This document shows, piece by piece, positions 46,994 to 55,109 of a stretch of DNA of 64,000 bases. The DNA is from Leptolinea sp. HRD-7. Its GTDB lineage: Bacteria; Chloroflexota; Anaerolineae; Anaerolineales; Anaerolineaceae. Every line of letters begins with the position of its first letter. The stretch's first letter is position 1. A model generated the notes under the pieces. It saw only the letters and a program-made list of their open reading frames with translations. It made no database searches and was not told where the DNA came from. The position numbers were made by a program, and so were the translations under genes. Location: contig AP024710.1 of NCBI GenBank assembly GCA_024363285.1, positions 3,194,001 to 3,258,000 on the forward strand. Direction: 5' to 3'.

Positions 46994-47000
46994 TTCGACT

Positions 47001-48179
47001 GTGGACAGGATATCCCCCCCTGTAATTCAAGCCGGCTCCAGTATCAACCTGGCGTTTGCCATCGTTGTTATGGCTTCGTATCTGTCCATTTTTTCTTCCT
47101 ACGAGCCGGAATCAATTATTGTGCTAATATGGCTAACACTGATCGGGATAGCTTATCTGAGTGTGGGGATCTATGGATTTAGTTATGTCTCACATCAGCC
47201 ATCTCGTTCATTGGTAACTGCCTATTTCCTTTGCCAGATGTTAATGGGCGGGGTGATCGTCTACTTGAGCGAAGGAAAAGGATTTTCATTTCTCATTCTT
47301 TTACCTCTTGCCGGTCAGAGTGTTCTCCTGTTACGCGACCTTTGGATGTACCTGCCGGCCATTACCTCGGCGGGTGTGTATCTGTTTGCGACCAATGCCT
47401 ACGCGCGTGACTGGAGCGTTTCACTCGCTACTCTCCCCCTATTCATCGGAGGAATGTTCTTTATCATGATCTTTACTCAGGTCGCCGTCGGCGAAGAACA
47501 GGCTCGCCATGAGGTCAACCGCTTGATTGGCGACCTTGAAGCCGCGAACGCACGTCTGCGTGAATTTGCCACTCAGGTGGAAGAACTGACCATCACAAAA
47601 GAACGGAACCGACTCGCCCGTGAAATTCATGATGGGCTCGGTCATTACCTTACCACCATATATATGCAAATTCAGGCATCTTTGGCCGTAATGCCTCGTG
47701 ACCCGAATACAGCCGTTGAGATGATGGTAAAAGCCCAGAACCTTAGCCAGGAAGCACTTCAGGAAGTACGACGCTCTGTAAGCTCATTGCGTTCAGAAGA
47801 AGACCTGCCGGTTCCCGCCCGAATTGACAAACTTCTACATGACGGCGATACTTCCGGGTTACAAACCGCGTTTAAAATCATTGGAAAGCCACGTGAACTG
47901 GATAGTAAAAAATCCGTCACACTGTTTCGGGCTGCCCAGGAAGGCTTCAGCAATACCCGCAAACACGCGCGGGCATCCAATTTTTCCATAACGCTGGATT
48001 ATTCAGATCCGACAACTGTCCGCATGACTTTGCAGGATGACGGTCAGGGAACGAATAGAATTGAAGGCGGATTCGGGCTGGTCGGATTGCGTGAACGGCT
48101 CAATCTGGTGGAAGGCAGTTGCGAGATCTTCACATCGAAAGGGGAAGGGTTTACCCTTCAAATAACAATACCAGGATGA
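47001..48179 (+). CDS. NarL-type membrane sensor histidine kinase
   Basis: 392 residues with six hydrophobic segments in the first 165 residues, a coiled-coil linker (about 165-205), a HisKA_3 dimerisation domain with phospho-acceptor His210 in R-E-I-H-D-G-L-G-H-Y-L, and a HATPase domain (about 295-392) with A-A-Q-E-G-F-S-N-T-R-K-H-A and G-G-F-G-L-V-G-L-R-E-R. The longest frame begins with a TTG at 46962, but TATAAT directly upstream of GTG 47001 makes that the start. The stop overlaps the response-regulator ATG by four bases. Signal unknown; it is likely to control the divergent radical SAM gene or itself. Confidence 0.93.
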   Translation: MDRISPPVIQAGSSINLAFAIVVMASYLSIFSSYEPESIIVLIWLTLIGIAYLSVGIYGFSYVSHQPSRSLVTAYFLCQMLMGGVIVYLSEGKGFSFLILLPLAGQSVLLLRDLWMYLPAITSAGVYLFATNAYARDWSVSLATLPLFIGGMFFIMIFTQVAVGEEQARHEVNRLIGDLEAANARLREFATQVEELTITKERNRLAREIHDGLGHYLTTIYMQIQASLAVMPRDPNTAVEMMVKAQNLSQEALQEVRRSVSSLRSEEDLPVPARIDKLLHDGDTSGLQTAFKIIGKPRELDSKKSVTLFRAAQEGFSNTRKHARASNFSITLDYSDPTTVRMTLQDDGQGTNRIEGGFGLVGLRERLNLVEGSCEIFTSKGEGFTLQITIPG

Positions 48180-48832
48180 AGCAAATTATTAAAATTCTGC
48201 TGGTAGATGACCAGGCATTGTTCAGAGAAGGATTGCGGATTTTGCTCTCTTCCCAACCGGATTTTGACGTAGTAGCTGAAGCTGCCAACGGTGAAGAGGC
48301 ATTGCGTCAGGCCGCTGTTCACCGCCCTGATGTGGTGCTTATGGACCTGCGGATGCCGGTTCTCGATGGAGTTGCCGCGACCCGACGATTACACGAGCTT
48401 TACCCTTCTTGCCGGGTGATCGCGCTGACCACATTTGACGAGGACGAATATATCTTTGAAGGTCTTCGTGCAGGCGCGTACGGTTATCTTTTAAAAGATG
48501 TTCCATCTCAAAAACTGTTTGAAGCCATTTACGCCGCAAGCCGGGGTGAATACTTCCTGATGCCATCCGTAACCGCCCGTGTTATGGCAGAATTCTCCCG
48601 CCTACCGCGTTCACAGCCAACACAGGCATCATCCATACCCTCACCACTCTCTGATCGGGAGAAACAGATCTTAAAAATGGTTGCCCGGGGAGCCAGTAAT
48701 AAAGAGATTGCCGAAGAACTGGTCATCGCTGAAGGAACGGTTAAAAACCATCTTAGCAACATCTTTGACAAATTGGAAGCCCGCGACCGCATGCAAGCTG
48801 TTTTAAAAAGTAAAGAATTAGGAATACTATAG
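48176..48832 (+). CDS. NarL/LuxR-type response regulator
   Basis: 218 residues. The receiver domain (about 5-120) has the D-D acidic pair at 11-12, phospho-acceptor Asp57 (V-V-L-M-D-L-R-M-P) and the K in Y-L-L-K-D-V. A GerE-type helix-turn-helix (about 150-215) carries L-S-D-R-E-K-Q-I-L-K-M-V-A-R-G-A-S-N-K-E-I. Start is the ATG overlapping the kinase stop (ATGA), not the upstream frame beginning at 48119. It forms a two-component pair with the kinase before it. Confidence 0.95.
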   Translation: MKQIIKILLVDDQALFREGLRILLSSQPDFDVVAEAANGEEALRQAAVHRPDVVLMDLRMPVLDGVAATRRLHELYPSCRVIALTTFDEDEYIFEGLRAGAYGYLLKDVPSQKLFEAIYAASRGEYFLMPSVTARVMAEFSRLPRSQPTQASSIPSPLSDREKQILKMVARGASNKEIAEELVIAEGTVKNHLSNIFDKLEARDRMQAVLKSKELGIL

Positions 48833-48835
48833 CCT

Positions 48836-49702
48836 ATGGAAAAAGATCCTCAAACCCCTTCAATTCCTCAAACCGCAGAAAACCATAAGCTGACACCAAC
48901 TTTTTTTGGCGCCATTCTGGTACTTACAGGTTTTATCATATTGCTCGATCAATATCTGCAGACAGAATGGTTAAGCCTGACGGTTATCCCGGCTATTGGA
49001 CTGATTTTTTTGGCTAATGGCCTAAATTCACGCCGCATGGGCTGGATCATCCCTGGCGTACTTATCAGCACAGTCGGTACGGCAGGCATTCTAATGTTCG
49101 GTGAAATAACCAAACAGCCATTGTTTTCAATAAGGCTCGGAATGGGATTGCTTTCAATTTCCGCAGGGTTTTTATTCATTCTTTTCTTTTCATTGTTGTA
49201 TTCCAAACGCCAATACTGGTGGGCGTTCCTGGTTGCCTGTATTTTGTCCGGTTCAGCCTACCCATTTATCTCAAACCGGCTCAATGTCTTTGTTTTTTTA
49301 TCATCAATAATGTTTTTGACAGGACTGGGCTTCCTCGCCTGGGGATACTTTGAACGTTTGCTCGGATTCCTGATTCCGGGAAGTCTGTTGGTCGGTCTTG
49401 GTACCGGGTTTTACCTCGGTTTTGTAATAAATGCGTCTAACAATGAATTGGTTAAAATCGGCTTCATGATCACATGCTTCGGATTGGGCTGGGTAATGAT
49501 CACCTTCTCTCATCGCATGATCAAACCATTATTTCTCTGGTGGCCTCTTATCCCTGGTGGAATATTAACCATGGTCGGATGGGGACTGACAATCGGCGGC
49601 AATCAGCGAATAGCCATGTCACTCATTGGAAATACAGGTTCCATCAGTCTGATCATTTTCGGGTTATATCTGATATTGATGCGCAGAGGCATTCGAAAAT
49701 AA
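48836..49702 (+). CDS. Polytopic membrane protein of unknown function
   Basis: 288 residues with eight or nine hydrophobic helices, alternating with short loops that contain N-G-L-N-S-R-R-M-G-W-I-I-P-G-type repeats: the R-x-x-G-x-x-x-P-G pattern appears at least twice, suggesting an internal duplication. No catalytic motif is seen. It starts three bases after the response-regulator stop, so it probably belongs to the two-component operon and may be its target or a sensor accessory. Its stop abuts the converging PH-domain gene with no gap. Confidence 0.6.
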   Translation: MEKDPQTPSIPQTAENHKLTPTFFGAILVLTGFIILLDQYLQTEWLSLTVIPAIGLIFLANGLNSRRMGWIIPGVLISTVGTAGILMFGEITKQPLFSIRLGMGLLSISAGFLFILFFSLLYSKRQYWWAFLVACILSGSAYPFISNRLNVFVFLSSIMFLTGLGFLAWGYFERLLGFLIPGSLLVGLGTGFYLGFVINASNNELVKIGFMITCFGLGWVMITFSHRMIKPLFLWWPLIPGGILTMVGWGLTIGGNQRIAMSLIGNTGSISLIIFGLYLILMRRGIRK

Positions 49703-50338
49703 TCACATCCGCGAAAGCAGTTCCTTTTTCTTCGCCTGGAATTCTTCCTGAGTGATAATTCCACGGATGCGCAATTCATCCAGTTCCACGATCAAATCCG
49801 GAATGGTTGGCGCTTTGACTACATTTGTGAAATGCAAAGTATCATCCGAACTGCCATCCAGGAGGTTCTTGGCATCCATCATGGTTTTTTTGAACGTGAT
49901 TGGGTCACCGATAGTCTGAAACACATTGGCGCCAAGCTCGCTGGCTGTAAGTATTTCAATATCACCAAATCCAAGCAGCCGGCCCCAGAGGGACTGGGAT
50001 AGCTTTACATCATTGACTTTCTCCAACGATGAATCTGTTACATTCTTGTTAATGATTCCGGAGATTTGAATAACCCGTCGGTTGGTGATAATGAACTCCC
50101 GGCTTCGCCAGTCTAATAAATGCCGCTCCATGTCAAACAATGGAAGTAAGGTTGCCAATATCCCCAATAGTGACATCCACCCGAATTGACCGGTTAAATA
50201 TACAGAAACGCCGGTAATCAGGAAAATGAAGAAGATATCCGGTAACAGCTTTTGGAAAAGAAAAAAACCGTGGTTCCGGGTTATCAACAGTATCCGTTCA
50301 TCATTTGCCAGAAGGCTTTCAAGATATGTTTGCGTCAT
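49703..50338 (-). CDS. Membrane PH-domain (bPH2/YdbS-like) protein with C-terminal SHOCT motif
   Basis: 211 residues. Two membrane helices near residues 28-70 are followed by a bacterial pleckstrin-like beta domain (R-E-F-I-I-T-N-R-R-V-I-Q-I-S-G) and D-V-K-L-S-Q-S-L-W-G-R-L-L-G-F-G-D-I-E. The last 35 residues are a SHOCT module (L-D-E-L-R-I-R-G-I-I-T-Q-E-E-F). Such proteins are thought to have envelope or oligomerisation roles. GGAG precedes the ATG. The stop codon is directly back-to-back with that of the gene on the other strand. Confidence 0.8.
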   Translation of the reverse strand: MTQTYLESLLANDERILLITRNHGFFLFQKLLPDIFFIFLITGVSVYLTGQFGWMSLLGILATLLPLFDMERHLLDWRSREFIITNRRVIQISGIINKNVTDSSLEKVNDVKLSQSLWGRLLGFGDIEILTASELGANVFQTIGDPITFKKTMMDAKNLLDGSSDDTLHFTNVVKAPTIPDLIVELDELRIRGIITQEEFQAKKKELLSRM

Positions 50339-50363
50339 TGTGTATTCTCCGGCGGCAATGTCA

Positions 50364-51182
50364 TCACTCTGTAGAAATAGACGTCATAGCCTCTTTGATC
50401 AGGGTATATATATCATTGCGCGAAGTACCCGGATAGGTGTAATGCGCCAGGAATTCACGATTGCCCTTCGGGCCTTCGAGTGGAGATAGGATCAGACCAT
50501 TGACCCTGAATCCTTCTTCCTGGGCCGCCGACAAAACATCTTTTAATATCCGGGTGTGAATAGCCGGATCGCGAATAACGCCCTTGCCTTTGTCTGCTTC
50601 TTCCCTGCCGGCCTCAAACTGCGGTTTGATCAAAGTCACAAGTTGACCTCCATCCGATTGCAACCAGCCCTTGATCACCGGGAACAAAATTCGCAGCGAG
50701 ATAAAAGAAACATCCACACACACCAGCTTCACAGGCCCTGGTAATGTGACCAGATTCCGGGCATTGGTATGCTCCAACAATGTCACCCGCGGATCGGTCC
50801 GCAGTTTCCAGTGAAAATCACCATGACCGGAATCAACAGAGATAACTGACGTGGCACCATGTTGCAGCAGGCAATCCGTGAATCCGCCGGTAGACGCGCC
50901 AATATCGGCGCACGGCAAACCGTTCAAATCTTCCAGTCCAAAAGCAACCAGAGCGGCTTCCAGTTTTTCGCCGCCCCGTGAAACGAACTTTTGTTTTTCC
51001 ACCAGTTCAACCACTGATTCTGGCAGAATCATCTGTGAAGGCTTTAAAACCATTTGCCCGTCAACACGTACAGAACCGGCCATCACCAACCGCTGCGCGA
51101 GATTACGGCTTTCCACCAGACCCAGTTCAACCAATCGAATATCCAATCGTTCTTTTGTCACAGGTTTTCTAAATTCTTCCAT
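50364..51182 (-). CDS. tlyA: TlyA-family 16S/23S rRNA 2'-O-methyltransferase
   Basis: 272 residues. An N-terminal S4 RNA-binding domain (R-L-D-I-R-L-V-E-L-G-L-V-E-S-R-N-L-A and G-S-V-R-V-D-G) is followed by an FtsJ-like methyltransferase domain with D-I-G-A-S-T-G-G-F-T-D-C-L-L near residue 90 and V-C-V-D-V-S-F-I-S-L-R. It methylates cytidine ribose in rRNA, often in ribosome maturation. The frame runs back to 51293; I prefer the ATG at 51182, giving a normal-sized protein and a 24-base gap to the divergent UbiA gene. No Shine-Dalgarno sequence is visible. Confidence 0.9.
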   Translation of the reverse strand: MEEFRKPVTKERLDIRLVELGLVESRNLAQRLVMAGSVRVDGQMVLKPSQMILPESVVELVEKQKFVSRGGEKLEAALVAFGLEDLNGLPCADIGASTGGFTDCLLQHGATSVISVDSGHGDFHWKLRTDPRVTLLEHTNARNLVTLPGPVKLVCVDVSFISLRILFPVIKGWLQSDGGQLVTLIKPQFEAGREEADKGKGVIRDPAIHTRILKDVLSAAQEEGFRVNGLILSPLEGPKGNREFLAHYTYPGTSRNDIYTLIKEAMTSISTE

Positions 51183-51193
51183 TCGTTTTGTGA

Positions 51194-51200
51194 TAAGATA
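51194..51200. promoter_or_regulatory. Overlapping divergent -10 boxes for tlyA and the UbiA operon
   Basis: Plus strand: TAAGAT (51194-51199) seven bases before ATG 51207. Minus strand: TATCTT over 51195-51200, 12 bases before ATG 51182. The two boxes are nearly the same base pairs. Neither gene has a visible ribosome binding site. Confidence 0.45.
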
Positions 51201-51206
51201 TTTTTT

Positions 51207-52076
51207 ATGCTGCGCGCCATCATCAAGACAATGAGAATCAAGCAGTGGACGAAGAACGCCATAATATTCGCGGCGTTGGTTTTTGATCGTCAACTAACAA
51301 ACATAACCGCGTTCGGTCGAACGATGGCCGGTTTCTTCCTGTTCTGTATTCTATCGAGCACTGTTTATATTATCAATGATATTCTGGATGTGGAAGCAGA
51401 CCGGCAACATCCAAAGAAGAAGTTTCGCCCCATAGCTTCCGGCCAATTGCCAGTTCCAGTTGCCATCACAACGGCTGTTGTTCTTCTTATTGTCGCTTTC
51501 CCGATAGCCTATCTGCTTTCACCGTTCTTTTTCTGGATCTCACTGGTTTATTTCCTGACAAATCTGGCGTATTCACTGCGTCTTAAGCATTATGTATTGA
51601 TTGATGTGGTAGTACTTTCCCTCGGATTTGTCTTCCGGGTAGGCGCGGGTGTCAGCCTGATCCAGGTGGAACGTTTCTCTCCCTGGTTGTATGTGGTCAC
51701 TTACTTGCTGGCATTGTACCTGGGCTTTGGAAAACGCCGCGCGGAATTGACACTGCTCTCCACAACAGCGGGAAGTCATCGCAAAGTATTAGATGGATAT
51801 ACCGTCCCATTCCTGGACCAGCTCTTAATGATGATATCAGGCATGACGATAATTTCGTACAGCCTTTATACCTTTTCCGCTCCCAATCTTCCGTCCAATC
51901 ATTCCATGATGCTGACCATTCCCTTTGTGTTGTACGGTATCCTGCGTTACATGTACATAGTTCAGGTGGAAGGCACCGGCAACGCTCCAGACGAAGTGTT
52001 GCTGATAGACCGCCCGCTGCAATTTGCCATTCTTTTCTGGGGAATCAGTGTCCTGGTTATCTTCTATATTTTCTAG
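51207..52076 (+). CDS. UbiA-family prenyltransferase, decaprenyl-phosphate phosphoribosyltransferase-like
   Basis: 289 residues with about eight membrane helices. N-terminal M-R-I-K-Q-W-T-K-N-A matches the polyprenyl-phosphate 5-phosphoribosyltransferase branch (R-P-K-Q-W-V-K-N). The first aspartate motif is N-D-I-L-D-V-E-A-D-R, followed by H-P-K-K-K-F-R-P-I-A-S-G. It would join phosphoribosyl diphosphate or another head group to a polyprenyl phosphate. In mycobacteria this opens the arabinan precursor pathway; here it may supply lipid-linked pentose. Start at 51207, not 51054. Mevalonate kinase and isopentenyl phosphate kinase genes follow directly. Confidence 0.85.
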   Translation: MLRAIIKTMRIKQWTKNAIIFAALVFDRQLTNITAFGRTMAGFFLFCILSSTVYIINDILDVEADRQHPKKKFRPIASGQLPVPVAITTAVVLLIVAFPIAYLLSPFFFWISLVYFLTNLAYSLRLKHYVLIDVVVLSLGFVFRVGAGVSLIQVERFSPWLYVVTYLLALYLGFGKRRAELTLLSTTAGSHRKVLDGYTVPFLDQLLMMISGMTIISYSLYTFSAPNLPSNHSMMLTIPFVLYGILRYMYIVQVEGTGNAPDEVLLIDRPLQFAILFWGISVLVIFYIF

Positions 52077-52083
52077 AGCAAGA

Positions 52084-53049
52084 ATGACAGAGTTCCTTTC
52101 GACCGCCAGCGCTCCAGGAAAGGCCATTCTCCTCGGTGAACATGCCGTGGTCTATGGAAAACCGGCAATCGCCATTCCAGTCTCTCAATTGCGCGTCGAA
52201 GCGACGATTGAAGCGTTTCGATGCCCTGATAATGAGATCTGGATTGATTCTCCCACCATTCGTCTTTATAAGAACATTAAAGACCTGCCCTACGAACATC
52301 CCCTGCGGGAAGTTGTAGAGATGACACTCGCCGAATGCAAGAACCGATCATTTCCCGGTTTGATGATACGAATTAATTCCTCTCTGCCTATTGGTGGAGG
52401 AATGGGCTCAGGCGCGGCTGTTAGTTGCGCGGTGATTCGGGCTCTTTCAAAATGTATAGACGGTCAGCCGCTTGCGACTGAAACCATTAACCGTTTGACA
52501 TTCGAAGTGGAAAAAATTTACCATGGCAATCCTTCAGGTGTAGATAACACAGTGATAACGTATGAACAGCCTATCTATTTCCGGCGAAACACCCCTCTGG
52601 TAAAGATCAAAATAGGCAAAACAATCCACCTTGTAATTGCAGACACAGGCATTAATTCAGCCACAAGCCTGATGGTTAGTGGCGTTCGTAAACGGTTTGA
52701 TCAAAACAAAGAGATTTATCAACAGAAATTTGACGCAATAGCGAAGCTTGTCGATGAAGCTCGTGAAGCGATTGAATCCGGTAACATTCAATTACTGGCT
52801 GAAACTATGAATGAGAATCACCGGCTCCTCCAGGAGATCGAAGTCTCATCCTTCGCCCTCGACAGGCTGGTTAAAACTGCCCGTTCCGCGGGCGCTCTGG
52901 CCGCCAAACTCATCGGAGCCGGCGGTGGCGGCAACATGATCGCTCTGTGCACCGGGGAAACGGCGAAATCGGTCAGCCAGGCATTGAACGCCGCCGGAGC
53001 TGTTCGCGTTTTTTCCTTTACTTTAACGGGAGAACAAACGGAAGAATGA
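52084..53049 (+). CDS. mvk: Mevalonate kinase
   Basis: 321 residues of the GHMP kinase family. Motif 1 P-G-K-A-I-L-L-G-E-H-A-V-V-Y-G-K-P near residue 11, motif 2 L-P-I-G-G-G-M-G-S-G-A-A-V near 100, and motif 3 G-A-G-G-G-G-N-M near the C-terminus. H-A-V-V-Y-G is characteristic of mevalonate kinases. It makes mevalonate-5-phosphate. Start ATG at 52084, seven bases after the UbiA stop; the longer frame from 52024 overlaps that gene. Its stop overlaps the next ATG (ATGA). Confidence 0.93.
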   Translation: MTEFLSTASAPGKAILLGEHAVVYGKPAIAIPVSQLRVEATIEAFRCPDNEIWIDSPTIRLYKNIKDLPYEHPLREVVEMTLAECKNRSFPGLMIRINSSLPIGGGMGSGAAVSCAVIRALSKCIDGQPLATETINRLTFEVEKIYHGNPSGVDNTVITYEQPIYFRRNTPLVKIKIGKTIHLVIADTGINSATSLMVSGVRKRFDQNKEIYQQKFDAIAKLVDEAREAIESGNIQLLAETMNENHRLLQEIEVSSFALDRLVKTARSAGALAAKLIGAGGGGNMIALCTGETAKSVSQALNAAGAVRVFSFTLTGEQTEE

Positions 53050-53855
53050 CTCCGTCAGACTTAGTTTTTGTGAAGTTAGGCGGCGCGGCAATCACAGATA
53101 AGACAAAACCGCTTACATCTCTACCAGACCGGATAGCCAACCTGGCTGATCAAATTGCCCGGGCGTGGAAAAACCGTCCGGAGATGCAGATGGTGATCGG
53201 ACATGGCTCCGGCAGTTTTGGTCATTATTCCGCGCAGAAATACAACACAAAAAACGGTGTGCATACTACCGCTGACTGGCAGGGCTTTGCTGAAGTCTGG
53301 AATAACGCTCGTCAACTGAATGAACAGGTTATTCACGCCTTACTTAACGTCGGTTTACCAGTAATTGCGTTTCCTCCTTCCGCGTGGATTGTTACGGAAA
53401 ACCGCGAGCCGGTTGCTTTCCTGGTTGAACCGATTCGGAAAGCACTGGAAAATCGATTAATCCCGGTGGTAAACGGTGACGTTATATTTGATAGAGCATC
53501 CGGCGGAACGATCCTCTCGACAGAAGATGTTTTTTCTCTTCTGGCAAACGAACTACATCCATCCCGAATCATCCTGGCCTCACGTGAACCGGGCGTTTGG
53601 AAGAATTACCCTGAAAACACACAATTAGCTGAGTCAATATCATTCTCTGAATTTCAATCCGCATCCATCGCGGCCGGTGGTTCTGCCGGGATGGATGTGA
53701 CCGGCGGAATGGCAAAAAAGATCGGATTGATGATGGAAATTCTGAGTCGCAACCCGGCGATTGAAATCACCATAACAGGCGGCATGGATAATCATTCCGT
53801 ATTAGACGCCCTTGAAGGGCGGCTGACTGGCACAAGGCTTCAAAAAGACGGATAA
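53046..53855 (+). CDS. ipk: Isopentenyl phosphate kinase
   Basis: 269 residues of the amino-acid-kinase fold. N-terminal V-K-L-G-G-A-A-I-T-D-K, then I-G-H-G-S-G-S-F-G-H-Y near residue 56: the catalytic His of isopentenyl phosphate kinases is the last one of this motif. P-V-V-N-G-D-V-I-F-D and G-G-M-D-N-H-S-V near the end complete the fold. It phosphorylates isopentenyl phosphate to IPP. Coupled to mevalonate kinase by a four-base overlap, it marks a mevalonate route in which decarboxylation precedes the last phosphorylation. The frame starting at 52947 is spurious. Confidence 0.92.
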   Translation: MTPSDLVFVKLGGAAITDKTKPLTSLPDRIANLADQIARAWKNRPEMQMVIGHGSGSFGHYSAQKYNTKNGVHTTADWQGFAEVWNNARQLNEQVIHALLNVGLPVIAFPPSAWIVTENREPVAFLVEPIRKALENRLIPVVNGDVIFDRASGGTILSTEDVFSLLANELHPSRIILASREPGVWKNYPENTQLAESISFSEFQSASIAAGGSAGMDVTGGMAKKIGLMMEILSRNPAIEITITGGMDNHSVLDALEGRLTGTRLQKDG

Positions 53856-53882
53856 TATCAAAATAGATTTAAGGAGCCAAAG

Positions 53883-55034
53883 ATGCAATTTACCCGTGAA
53901 GTTTTGGAAGAACAGGAAGACCGCAATCTCGCCCCTTACGCCATTCGCAGTAAAAATTCATTGGGACGGAAATTTCCTCAAGAGGAACCGCCTTATCGTA
54001 CATGTTTCCAGCGTGACCGAGATCGTATTTTGCACACCACGGCATTTCGACGGCTGGAATACAAGACTCAGGTTTTTTTTAACTTTGAAGGTGACTACTA
54101 CCGCACCCGCCTCACCCATACCCTTGAAGTGACCCAGATCGGGCGGACCATCGCCCGGGCTCTCGGTGCCAACGAAGATCTTGTCGAAGCGATTTGCCTG
54201 GCACATGATCTGGGTCACCCGCCATTCGGTCACTCCGGTGAAACCACGCTGGCAAAAATGATGAAAGACCATGGCGGATTTGACCACAATAAACATTCAT
54301 TGCGTATTGTCACGCAATTGGAAAAACGGTACCCCGATTTTGATGGGCTTAACCTATCCTGGGAGGTGCTGGAAGGTATTGTCAAGCACGAAACCGAATA
54401 TGATCAGTCAGACGCGCGTGATTACAATCCGGATTTACGCGGCTCACTGGAAGCCCAGATCACAAATGTGGCCGATGAAATGGCCTACACAGCCCATGAT
54501 CTGGATGACGGCCTGCGCTCAGGCATGATCACAGAAGATATGCTTTCGGGTATTGAATTATGGGAAATTCTCCTCAGTACGGTAGGGATACGAAATGGCC
54601 GTCTCGATGACCTTAACCGTCACCGCGTTATTCGCAAATTGATCGGCATGGAAGTTACATCACTGGTAAACCATACCGCAGAAACCCTTCGTCAGAGTTC
54701 CGTAACCAGTGTTAAGGAACTGCAGAGCTTAAATTACAACGTTGTCGGTTTTGATGAAGAAATGACCCAGCGAAATCGACAATTAAAAGACTTCCTTTAC
54801 CGAAATCTCTACCGGCATTTTCGTGTTATGCGTATGCAAACTAAAGCGGAAGCCATCCTTACCCGTATCTTCCAGATGTATGTCAGCGAACCCTCTGTTT
54901 TACCAACACACATCCAATCGCTGGTGTCGGATCGTGGATTGGAGCGGGCGGTTTGTGATTATATTGCCGGGATGACAGATCGATTTGCCGTAGAAGAATA
55001 CAAACGCCTCTTTGATCCTGAAGTTCTGCCTTAA
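53883..55034 (+). CDS. dgt: Deoxyguanosinetriphosphate triphosphohydrolase-like protein
   Basis: 383 residues. HD-domain metal ligands: R-L-T-H-T-L-E-V-T-Q-I-G near residue 75, A-H-D-L-G-H-P-P-F-G-H-S-G-E near 110, and A-D-E-M-A-Y-T-A-H-D-L-D-D. It hydrolyses dNTPs to the nucleoside and triphosphate, which limits dNTP pools. The R-T-C-F-Q-R-D-R-D-R-I N-terminal motif is typical of the family. AAGGAG supports the ATG. It follows the isopentenyl phosphate kinase by 27 bases and is probably in the same transcript. Confidence 0.92.
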   Translation: MQFTREVLEEQEDRNLAPYAIRSKNSLGRKFPQEEPPYRTCFQRDRDRILHTTAFRRLEYKTQVFFNFEGDYYRTRLTHTLEVTQIGRTIARALGANEDLVEAICLAHDLGHPPFGHSGETTLAKMMKDHGGFDHNKHSLRIVTQLEKRYPDFDGLNLSWEVLEGIVKHETEYDQSDARDYNPDLRGSLEAQITNVADEMAYTAHDLDDGLRSGMITEDMLSGIELWEILLSTVGIRNGRLDDLNRHRVIRKLIGMEVTSLVNHTAETLRQSSVTSVKELQSLNYNVVGFDEEMTQRNRQLKDFLYRNLYRHFRVMRMQTKAEAILTRIFQMYVSEPSVLPTHIQSLVSDRGLERAVCDYIAGMTDRFAVEEYKRLFDPEVLP

Positions 55035-55109
55035 TAACCATCATCCATCATCTCCCTTATCCACACGGCATAGGGTAAAATTAGACTCTGTAGTCTTTAA
55101 GGAGAGTCA

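Noticed and set aside
52947..53045. Upstream extension of the isopentenyl phosphate kinase frame
   Set aside because: It would overlap the mevalonate kinase coding region by 99 bases; the ATGA overlap at 53046 is the normal coupled start.
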